This document shows, piece after piece, positions 34,701-42,400 of a stretch of DNA of 64,000 nucleotides. This stretch comes from Trichobilharzia regenti (taxonomy: Eukaryota > Platyhelminthes > Trematoda > Strigeidida > Schistosomatidae), in contig OX235264.1 of the NCBI GenBank assembly GCA_944472135.2, forward strand, positions 89,290,319-89,354,318, written 5' to 3'. Position 1 is the first letter of the stretch, and every line of letters starts with the position of its first letter. Below the pieces are notes generated by a model. It was not told the DNA's origin. It was given only the letters and a program-made list of their open reading frames with translations, and searched no databases. The translations under genes and the position numbers were made by a program.

Positions 34701-36311
34701 TTGCCTTCCGACTGGAACATAGGGCTTCAAGCTGCAGTTTTGAAGTCCCAGTGGCGCTGGTATTGTTTGCACAGGGTAGGATTGCTGGCCGCTAGCTCAA
34801 CCTCCCATTTTACCGGCCTTACCACCGGCTTAGCGAGTTTTAGGAATGCATCAGCCGGGAATCGAACCCCGGACAAAGTGCGTAGTTGGCGAGTACTCTA
34901 TCGCTGAACCACCGACACACGAAAAAGCCGGCAACACCCGGTATTCCCAGCCGGTCACTCATGCAAGTACTAACTGGCCCCAGCATTGCTCAACTTCGGT
35001 GGTCCGACGAGAACCTGTGTTTTCAGCATAGTATGGTCGCCGAACATATGCATCATATAAAGGTTAAAATACACCATGTTTGATATCATAAGCAAAAAAA
35101 GTCATTATGCATAAACAATTCATATCATTCATACTACTTAAACGCAATGAGAGGTTTCAAAAAAAAGTAAACCAAAGAATGTGATAGTAAAATGTTAAAT
35201 TTTTTATAACAGAAGTGAAACAAATCGACACACTGCTTACAACGAATATTATTTCGTGTGATTCGTATCAACGCCACGTCAATATCAGAGCGCGGAAAAC
35301 CCTCGTCATCAACCAATGGAGTATCAAGTTCAACATCTCCATTCTGGTTAAATAGTCAAAAACAGAAAATGAAAAAAAAATTTCGAATTGATTAAGAGAC
35401 CTAAACAAACTATAAAATGAGAATAAAAATTATATTCCTTACTTTATGCAAATGTTCGCTTCTAAAGTCTGTGAGGCTATTTAGTTTGGAACTTTTCAGT
35501 AGTACACACATTCACGACCCTACTGGGGTTCGAATCCAGGATCTCCGGGTTGCTAGACGAGTCCATCGACTATTGGGCCGCTGAATGATTCAAACCATAA
35601 CGATAGAGCTGTCCAGTACTCACTCTGCAGACATGTTCCTTCTTTCTTTGCTCAAACTAATCAAGGGGATCGGTTATATCAACATGTACCTTGTGTTTAG
35701 TGATCGATTTACTTCTTAATCATAAAACAGTTATATCAACCGTTCAGTCATTTACTGTTTGCTAAATATGCGGTATAATATCAGTACGACAACATATCAG
35801 AACAACAAACAGTATGGCTCCATTTCACTCAGGATCACAGAAATTACTTTTACCTAAAAAGGTTAAAAGCTTGATCCCTGTATATTCCAAAAGGACTGGA
35901 TGGTCTACTATCAAACTCCCTTAATAAAAGACTTAAATATTTTTCGTTTCCAACTCTCACTTCTATCCATTTCCCTGTTTATCTTAATCAAGAATTAATT
36001 ATTACTGATATACATTTGTTTTTGTTTGCAGCATATAAAGACAGATACAGTTGTCACATAAACAGACTTGGACCTCACCAATTTACGGTGTAACTTGTCT
36101 TAGAAAAACTCATCACTTCAAAAATTATATTTTCTAAAGTCACTTAAGACAAATACACGTATGAATTGATTTTTAAACAATAAACACTGCTCACCTGATG
36201 AAGTATTTCACTTAGTTCAGCTAACCTCTTCTCAATCTTAGCTTTCTCATTTACTAAAGTATCATACCTAGACTTAATGACATCATACTTGGCAGTATTT
36301 GGATCAGCCGC
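28702..36311 (-). CDS. PSMD9: PSMD9-like proteasome assembly chaperone (p27/Nas2), five exons found
   Basis: Exons 36311-36195, 35343-35241, 33431-33214, 30813-30709 and 28797-28702 join in phase (0, 0, 1, 0, 0) with GT-AG borders and give 212 residues plus stop; human PSMD9 has 223. The N-terminal coiled-coil (VNEKAKIEKRLAELSEILHQ) precedes PLVDDEGFPRSDIDVALIRI, the family signature. Next come NNIRCLNTDHKQIMLELETA and a C-terminal PDZ-like domain (IGDLVVQFGSVTAKNFSSLQ, then IIRG). In other eukaryotes p27/Nas2 binds the ATPase subunit Rpt5 and guides assembly of the 19S base in the cytosol and nucleus. The first coding exon is not certain: a candidate at 36471-36442 (ATG plus nine codons, donor GTACGT) fits the phase, but its donor is weak. 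The protein ends TGNASLG, shorter than human. Introns carry many SINEs. Confidence 0.9.
30120..30510. mobile_element. Two degenerate hammerhead-type SINE copies in opposite orientation
   Basis: Near 30175-30330 a minus-strand copy shows GTACTGCTGAAGAGTCC followed by a deletion of the GAAA half. Near 30390-30490 a plus-strand copy shows GTGCACTTCTTAAGAGTCCC, where the core CTGAAGA has become CTTAAGA, then GGCTGTCCAGTACTC. Both lie in the PSMD9 intron between the PDZ-core exon and the last exon, and both ribozyme cores are broken. Confidence 0.65.
30709..30813 (-). CDS. PSMD9: PSMD9 exon: PDZ-like core
   Basis: 105 nt, acceptor TCATAG, donor GTAAGA, phase 0. It encodes DLKIGDLVVQFGSVTAKNFS and then SLQDISTVFKNTPPG, closely following the human order DEIVEFGSV..NF.SL..I..VV. 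Confidence 0.9.
31195..31440 (-). mobile_element. tRNA-derived SINE with RTE-like tail (family B), minus strand
   Basis: On the minus strand the copy starts GGGCGTGTTAGTTGTATAGC and has a B box GGGGTTCAATTCCC. The RTE-leader-like body includes GGCTAGCAACCCCATCC-like sequence, and the copy ends with GAGCCCTATGTTCCACTGGG and an A/T tail. It sits in a PSMD9 intron. Confidence 0.8.
32125..32474 (-). mobile_element. Hammerhead-bearing tRNA-SINE, minus-strand copy
   Basis: The minus strand contains a tRNA-like head with a B box (GGTTCGAACC near 32235-32244). A hammerhead unit at 32220-32175 follows, and the unit ends in a tail CAGCTCATGATGAAATC. Sequence beyond the head (32330-32474) is shared with the relic at 7803-8146. 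It lies in a PSMD9 intron head to head with the copy at 32509-32723. Confidence 0.8.
32175..32220 (-). ncRNA. Hammerhead ribozyme with intact core (minus strand)
   Basis: Reading 32220 to 32175: stem I GTACTG, core CTGAAGA, stem II GTCC-loop-GGAC (four Watson-Crick pairs), GAAA, and stem III ACAG/CTGT without a loop (A15.1 to U16.1). The cleavage triplet GTC follows (scission predicted after 32181), then stem I CAGTAC. Every position of the catalytic CUGANGA...GAAA core is present. The loopless stem III is like that of the schistosome S-alpha hammerhead, which works best as a dimer. Confidence 0.8.
32509..32723 (+). mobile_element. Hammerhead-bearing tRNA-SINE, plus-strand copy
   Basis: The A-box-like TGGCTTAATGGTATACGAG and the B box GGGTTCGAACCC (32591-32602) mark a tRNA-derived pol III head. 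The hammerhead at 32616-32661 follows, then a tail CAGCTCATGATGAAATC. The first bases (GAAGTTAGAATTCAAGGACC) are shared in inverse orientation with the neighbouring copy. No LINE-like tail is evident. Confidence 0.85.
32616..32661 (+). ncRNA. Hammerhead ribozyme with intact core (plus strand)
   Basis: Stem I GTACTG (32616-32621) pairs with CAGTAC (32656-32661). The core CTGAAGA is at 32622-32628. Stem II is GTCC (32629-32632) with GGAT (32640-32643), one G-U pair at its base. GAAA is at 32644-32647. Stem III, ACAG with CTGT, has no loop. The cleavage site is predicted after C32655. All catalytic core bases are conserved. Confidence 0.8.
33214..33431 (-). CDS. PSMD9: PSMD9 exon: helix 2, linker and start of PDZ
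   Basis: 218 nt, acceptor TTCAG, donor GTGAGT. It encodes LNTDHKQIMLELETALHELH, then a charged low-complexity linker (KQDSNEDRQIEEKSSE), then TPFLRIDQIAPNSIAEQA, the start of the PDZ-like domain with its carboxylate-binding region. It ends in phase 0. Confidence 0.9.
34668..35045 (-). mobile_element. Chimeric 5S rRNA-tRNA-SINE insertion
   Basis: The unit is bounded by an 11-bp direct repeat ATATGCATCAT at 34657-34667 and 35046-35056. On the minus strand it contains, in order, a full-length 5S rRNA-like sequence, TTTTTC, a tRNA-like SINE head (GTGTGTCGGTGGTTCAGCG, B box GGGGTTCGATTCCC), the family B body, and the RTE-like end GAAGCCCTATGTTCCAGTCG with an A-rich tail. The single target duplication around the whole unit shows that it inserted as one molecule. 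Template switching from SINE RNA to 5S rRNA during reverse transcription would explain it; a stable 5S-headed SINE family is the alternative. Confidence 0.85.
34927..35041 (-). pseudogene. 5S rRNA-like sequence, full length, head of a retro-insertion
   Basis: The minus strand begins GGCGACCATACTATGC and contains AGTTAGTACTTGCATGAGTG, GGCTGGGAATACCGGGTG and the end TTGCCGGC followed by TTTTT. These are the internal promoter and 3' blocks of eukaryotic 5S rRNA. The terminal helix can still pair (GGCGAC with GTTGCC). It is about 115 nt, close to the normal 120. It lies inside one target-site duplication with the downstream SINE, so it is more likely a retrocopy than a functional gene, although its promoter region looks intact. 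Confidence 0.75.
35241..35343 (-). CDS. PSMD9: PSMD9 exon with the LVD-EG-PRSD signature
   Basis: 103 nt, acceptor CCAG, donor GTAAGC. It encodes NGDVELDTPLVDDEGFPRSD and then IDVALIRITRNNIR. It ends after one base of a codon that becomes TGT (Cys) when joined to the next exon, restoring the conserved N-I-x-C-L order of the family. This confirms the donor. Confidence 0.9.
35440..35640 (-). mobile_element. Degenerate hammerhead-type SINE
   Basis: The minus strand shows a B box (GGATTCGAACCCC), then GTGTACTACTGAAAAGTTCC, a decayed core with stem II disrupted, and part of the 3' side at 35608-35625 (GAGCTGTCCAGTACTCA on plus, displaced). Rearranged and inactive. Confidence 0.55.
36195..36311 (-). 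CDS. PSMD9: PSMD9 exon encoding the N-terminal coiled-coil
   Basis: 117 nt between TATAG and GTGAGC, phase 0 at both ends. It reads AADPNTAKYDVIKSRYDTLV and then the heptad-like NEKAKIEKRLAELSEILHQ, matching the position of the helical region that precedes the conserved LVD.EG.PRSD motif. Confidence 0.85.
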
Positions 36312-36818
36312 CTATAAATGTTGAAAAAACATTATTTTAAGTAAATGAAACAATAGTAAATCAAAGGTAGATTTCTGTAAAAATTTATCACTTAGGCGTA
36401 ATCTTTGAAGTGTACTGACCACGTAAAGATTGTTAACGTACAAGCCTTGAATAATTTCTACTATCCACCATTGAAGTATGCTTAATAAGAAATAAATCTG
36501 TAATCGAAATTACTTATCAGATATAAATAACCAATGCCACTGTATGAATTAATTCAAGCACGAAATCCAAATGTTATCCAATACATTTATAACAATAGGC
36601 TTTAAGTGGCTATCGATGCATGCCAAAGATAATGATAAAAGCCTAACTATAAGTTTGACTAATTGGATTTTCAGACTGCATACTGGAAAGTATGCTTTTA
36701 ATTGAATTTTAGATTTATCCCGTCGATTGATCGGACCGAAGTATTCAGTCGTCAGGTCGACATGTCGGCTTCTTGTGCAAATGCCTCGACGATGTCTGGG
36801 CATCTAATTAGTATTTTA

Positions 36819-37001
36819 TTGGTAGATGGTGACTAGCAGTGGAATCCAGGATGCGCTTTGGCGTTTGAAACTATGGGCATTGGGTTCGAGCTTCGGTGGG
36901 AATATCATCACTCACCGAGAAATGCAGGTACATCCAGATGACGAGTCCTAATTAGGACGAAATGCGCATCCTGGATTCCACTGCTAGTTATCATCCACCA
37001 A
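36819..37001 (+). mobile_element. S-alpha-type retroposon with hammerhead and inverted ends
   Basis: The unit carries ACATCCAG...GAGTCCTAATTAGGACGAAA and TGCGCATCCTGGATTCCACT, which match the schistosome S-alpha hammerhead as I know it. A 38-base segment at 36819-36856 is the near-exact inverse of 36964-37001 (TGACTAGCAGTGGAATCCAG against its complement). The middle contains a pol III B-box-like GGGTTCGAGC. S-alpha elements are known repetitive satellite-like retroposons of schistosomes. Confidence 0.85.
36927..36985 (+). ncRNA. S-alpha hammerhead ribozyme with a core substitution (C3 to A)
   Basis: Stem I ATCCAG (36932-36937) pairs with CTGGAT (36971-36976). Stem II GTCC/GGAC is perfect, GAAA is at 36959-36962, and the loopless stem III is ATGC/GCAT; cleavage is predicted after C36970. 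The core reads ATGACGA instead of CTGACGA, so residue C3 (36938) is A. C3 pairs with G8 in the active site, so this copy should be nearly inactive. Confidence 0.8.
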
Positions 37002-39184
37002 CTAAACTATGCTTCTGTTTATCTCCCGTTTGAACATCTGTTTACTCTCTTCTCTTGCTTTTTGTGCTACACAGAGTGTGGCAACTTGAACTACTGCACT
37101 TCTGTGCAAAGTTCTATGTTGAAACCATTCAGTCAGTCAGTCAGAAAAGTATACCAAAAAGCTTTCTATCTAATATGCCGGTTCTTTCAATTTGAATATT
37201 TATTGTAGAATGATAATCAAAAGGATGACAGTCACTGAAATAAGCCCATACTAAGGAAAAGTCATGCGAATGAATTTGTTAACATTTCCTTCAAGCAAAA
37301 TTAAATGCTGAACAGACAAAATCTGAGACAGCATTGAATTAACAGTCTGCTATTGATGTAATGAGGATTAACCGTGGTGATTATAGTCAAATTCTGACCT
37401 AGTTAGCAGTTGGGTGTCGTAACTCAGGTGGTTGAGCACCGGAAATATATTTCAAAGGTCACTGCTTTTGACATTCTGCTCTGATCCAAGATCTTAATTT
37501 ACATCCAATTGTCATCCATTATAAAAGTATATTAATATAGTTTGAATAACTTTAAATGAATAGAATTGATCAGAAAATCTCCGAATCTAGAACACTCATG
37601 GTAAATAATTAAAACAAGCTTCGTTATGCCATCGCTTCAATATTATTTTAGGTTTTCACTGACAATAGGCCATAATTTCAAATCGACAGCACCTATATGT
37701 AGCACGAAAAATTTTAAGGTCATTTTGGCCTACATTTCACTGGATCCCTACCATAGAGAAAGACTAGATATTAAAGGTCTAATACTTACTCCCGGAACTT
37801 ACTGAATAAACCTATTTGATAGGCTACAGGTAGAACAAAGAAGTTTACACGTCGAACATATTCTCAGAATCAATGACTAGAGGATCAATGGATTTAATGG
37901 CCTAGACGCAGTTATGAGTTACCATAAATCAATTCAAACTTATATTAATTTACCAAGTCTACCTCAGTAAAATGACTAGCTTTCCCTATTAGTACGAATA
38001 TATCATTTGCATAAACGCGAATCACCTTATTATGAATGACTAAATATTTTTTGATCGAATCAGTCCGTTTTAAATATCAATGCCACATGACTCCATGCCA
38101 ATAATACTGACTTGTTACTTGGGAAGTAGATTTGATCCTTTGTTCAAATCATTCATAATTGTAAGTCCAGACAAAATACTTACTTACTTACTACATTACG
38201 AGGCTAAACTGGTTCTATAATAAATGAATGGAAGTGACGAAAAAATCTCAGTCACAGGAGATGAACTGCTGCCCTGCCAGTTAAGCCAATGGTATCCAGT
38301 TGCTAAATATGTGGCATAATAGCCATACGAAAAACAAATATAAAACGACAAACAGTATGGCTCGATTACACTCAGGATTATGGGTTGTGCACAGATGTTG
38401 TGCGAATGAATGATGAGTCTCGTAGCTCAGCTAGTAAAGCACTCATTTATTAGACCAGAAGCTACCTGCTCCAATTTTATCGTCATTCATTTCACCTTTG
38501 GTAACCACCCCCATCACAAATAGAGTAGCTTTGTCAGTTAAATGCATCCTTTATGAATGATATCACTAAGGACTGAACTTACTCTGACAGTAAATGATGT
38601 CTGTATGCAAAATATAAACAAGAGTCTTTAGAGAAGAACTCACAAAACTTCGGAAAACTTCAAAATAGACAGTAAAGTCAAAATTGTTAGTGTTTTACCC
38701 ACATTATAAAATAATACAGGACACTAAATTAAAGTTCTTATAATATATTCACTGTACGACTTTTAAGATTGACTTTTTTTTACACCGAAATAGACACACG
38801 ACTCAAAAGTCAAACATATAACTAAATACATTGTTACGTAATAAATCATCACCGTAATAAACTAAGCTAGTAGTACAATAATGTATTTGAAAGGATCGAT
38901 ACACTTTAAGTGATAAATTTAGGAGTTTAACGTGTACAAGAGAATCTGAAGCGATAGCTCAGCTTGACAGACTACCGTCGTTGTAACAGACTGATAACTA
39001 AACTAAAAGAAACTTAATTCCTGGAGGATTAGATCAGCTACCTTGAAATAACTGCCATGAAGGTTAAGAGAAGAGCAAATAACAATTATTCTGTCGTGCT
39101 GTCACGAAGAAAAGCAATTTACACGAAAACAACAGGCAAAATTAAAGGGAAAAAAAGCCTCTAACGCATGTGTATAAATATAAT
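37002..39184. other. Interval between the two host genes
   Basis: About 2.2 kb between the HMGXB4-like 3' end and the PSMD9-like 5' exons. It contains a tRNA-like fragment near 38411-38475 (CGTAGCTCAGCTAGTAAAGC) with no good B box, and another weak one near 37417-37450. Promoter or 5' exons of PSMD9 should lie here or be replaced by trans-splicing, but none is clear. Confidence 0.45.
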
Positions 39185-39190
39185 TTTATT
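39185..39190 (-). promoter_or_regulatory. Poly(A) signal of the HMGXB4-like gene
   Basis: AATAAA on the minus strand, 73 bases beyond the stop codon, inside ATGTAAATAAAATTATA. Confidence 0.6.
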
Positions 39191-39262
39191 TACATCTTTT
39201 TAAACATTTGAGATTGACTGAGACAACCATATTTACAAGATTTGATTGTTTATATATTATGC

Positions 39263-39430
39263 TTAGAATGGAGCAATGAAAGTAAGATTGGTTAAAGCAT
39301 CGCATATAATCTTGGGGTCAGGAACTTTTGAAAATGGCTCCAATTCACCAGCTAAAGCAATCAATGGAACTAAACATGTTAAAACCCCGTCGAAAAGTAA
39401 GGATTCAACGCCAACTGGGTCAACTGGTCC
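39263..39430 (-). CDS. HMGXB4: HMGXB4-like last exon: conserved C-terminus
   Basis: 168 nt, acceptor CGCACAG, phase 0. It encodes GPVDPVGVESLLFDGVLTCL and then VPLIALAGELEPFSKVPDPK, ending TNLTFIAPF and TAA. The hydrophobic end closely follows the human order (VLLDSI..ALGPLACLT..PEL........LDNIAYIMPGL) and is the most diagnostic part of the gene. Confidence 0.9.
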   Translation of the reverse strand, partial: GPVDPVGVESLLFDGVLTCLVPLIALAGELEPFSKVPDPKIICDALTNLTFIAPF

Positions 39431-42400
39431 CTGTGCGAGAAAACAAAAAAGAGCAATTACCAAATCACCTGAACATAAATAAACACCAAATTTACTTTTT
39501 AAAAAGCATAGTTTCCTGAATGTGAAAGAACAAACAACAAAAGCTGGTTGACTAAGAACTTTCATCACGAGACCTAGTGACCTGAATAGTGATAACCTGA
39601 ATCTATTCGCATTGAATATGCCTGGTTGCTGTACTGATACGCAATCAAGCAGAAAACAATAATAGGTGAAGTGCTGAAACATTTTTCTGTAATCACCATT
39701 CTGTGCTATAAACATCTTAATTACACAGAAACCTTAATATTCCTAAAAAGAACACTATTATAACTTTCAGTATTACCTCATAATCAGTAACGTTCTTAGC
39801 AAACACTGCAAACCGATCGCTTAGTAACTGGAAGTGAGCAGCTATATCAAGTAGACAGTAAGATGTTGTTTGAGTACGACTCAACTGAACTTCCAAACGA
39901 TCACGTTCTTTTAATTTTCGATCTTCTGAGACAGTTTCACGTTTTCCGTGTTGTTCAATTTGTTTCAATAGACGCTTTGCCTTGTTTTTCCATTCCCGTT
40001 TAACTTTCTCTGGCATTGTCAACCATAAAGCCTTAAAGAAAAGCAGAGATGAAATGTATAAAGTAAATCTTTCAGAATCAATATTGAATAATGAATTAAT
40101 CTTTTGCGAATCAATAGGTTACTTAAAAAAATTAGCAGTGATTACTTGGATATTCATTATATTCACTGTTTAACTAAGGTAATCAATAATTACACAGATG
40201 ATGGAAGAAAAAGGTTGGGAGTCAGCATGAAAAAAGGCTTAGAAGTAAAACAAAAGCAAGAGAACAGTGTATGATAACGATAAACTAATATCCCGCCTAC
40301 TTCAAAGTTTTGAAAACGCTAATATGATGTGATGGTGTGATGCAATAAGTCCTTCTCAAGTGAATAGCGATTTTCAATTAATCGAACAAACTATTTAGAA
40401 GCACTCTAAACAGACATTCCGTATCCCCCTATGAAACCGACGAATTCATTTCGTGGTTGAAATGCTACATTTTAGTACAAATGGCAATTACATACGGAAA
40501 GGTGGTTCATTCTTTAAGGAATTCACTTGATAAATATTTTACTAACATAATCAGCTGACACTCAGAATGCATGACCATAACAGGAAACCTTATTTTATGG
40601 TTGATCCCAATCAACCATGCCTTACAGCAGTACATCCCATAAATTTACACTACCTAGTCCTCTTTCAAACAAATTCTACTTCCATGGTATAAAGTCACTC
40701 AATTTTACTTAAAAATGTTTGCGTCACAGAGCAAAGACGTAATACTTTAGTGAAAAATGTGTAGTGTAGTTAGTTACTCACCAAGTCCAACTAAACTCTC
40801 TTCACCAATTCCTGCTGGGTTATATCCAGTGGGTAATTTCTACAACCCGAAAACTGTATTATTATGAGCATTAAAGATTATTTCATTGGCTTTTTGATAG
40901 ACTTCGGCTCTTCATTACTCATCTACCTACTATTTTCTGTTACCGATTCAAACGTTTTTCAATGCTGCGATGAAAACAACAATATTATAGATTGCCTTTC
41001 CGAATCTGTATTAATTAATTTCAGTTACATGTGTACATCACTATATCTCAAGTGAAAGCGGCTGAAGAATGGTGCTCTGATTCTTACATGATCATTCAGA
41101 TTCTTTTACTATCTATCACACTAGCTAAAATGGGTTTTTCAATAGATTTCAGCTTCCATGAAGCCATCAGACATTTCAATAAAGCCACTAAAGCGATTCT
41201 TTTAACTTTCATCAGTTTAGACGAATGAAATCTTTTGACCGAATGTACCAGTTAAACAATACGACGTTACAATATATTTTAATTTGGTATTAAATACTTG
41301 CAGTCAATTGATAGGAATTCCTCGGCCAAAGGTTTCATTCCTGCTCAAAGCTTAAGTTACTAAGCTCAGCTACTTGATTAAGCTCAAACCTTTGGCGCCT
41401 CTCCTACCACAATTCCAATGCGTTTAATTACATTGTCCGTGCACAAAAGCATACTAAAGAGATTTTGAAAATTATCTTAAGTATAGGCTACGTGAATGTT
41501 TAAAAGCGAACTAATACGTTCTGCAAAGCATTTCAATAAGGGATTCTACATATTTTAAGACAGTTTAGAATAGACGATTTTCTAATTAAAAGTAACTCCA
41601 TTGTCTCCTCAAGAGGATTAATGCAATCTAAGAAATCACAGTCTTGTGCCTTTAAGGGATACCAATAATAAGTAAAAAGAAGTTAGTCATTAAACTATTT
41701 CTTAAGCCGTGTAAATTATTTGTAAAATCATGTTTATAATATAACTCAAACATATTTATTGTTGTACTAACTGGATGCAATACTGTAGTAAAACGCTGAG
41801 AATTCCATTCTGTATCACAAGTACTGTTTTGAAATAAAGCAAATTATTATTATATTACACACTACACCTAGAGATTTTCTTCACTGATCAAAAAAACTCG
41901 TGAAAACTAGAAATAAGTCATGATAAAATCCATAATGAAATTAACAAAATCCCCATAAACTCAACAGTGAAAATGTTAACAAACCTGCCATCTATGGTTC
42001 GATGACTTCTGATTTTCCTTTCCTGTACCCACATTACTTGGATTATTATCATTAGCATCGTTTACATCATCCACTAGTGCAACTCCCGGAGAAGAACCAT
42101 ACTTTTTCTTATTTACATGAACAAACAAAGAGTAACCATTCAGACGTCTGTAGTGTTTTAATTCCTTGAAATATAAACAGAAAAGTGAATATCAATTAAA
42201 CAAAAACTGACTAGAAATTTATTTAGAAAATTTTTAACACAATTTAATACTGACTGATGAAGTAGAATTCACAATCTTTTAAGGTCTACGATGAAAATGC
42301 ATGAGTTATATGATCCATGTTTACGATCAGATTTTAATACAACAATCTAAAAGTCGCATGTTTTGACATATCCCACTACTTTTGATCTAGTTGTGTTTTG

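Noticed and set aside
38405..38480. tRNA-like CGTAGCTCAGCTAGTAAAGC
   Set aside because: The B box is degenerate (GCTCCAATTTT) and no cloverleaf closes; at most SINE debris.
38995..39055. Candidate first exon of PSMD9 (ATG, five codons, donor GTAGCT on the minus strand)
   Set aside because: It ends in phase 2 and would put the next exon in a stop-containing wrong frame.
39276..39519. Plus-strand frames opposite the HMGXB4-like last exon
   Set aside because: They are shadows of the conserved C-terminal exon on the minus strand.
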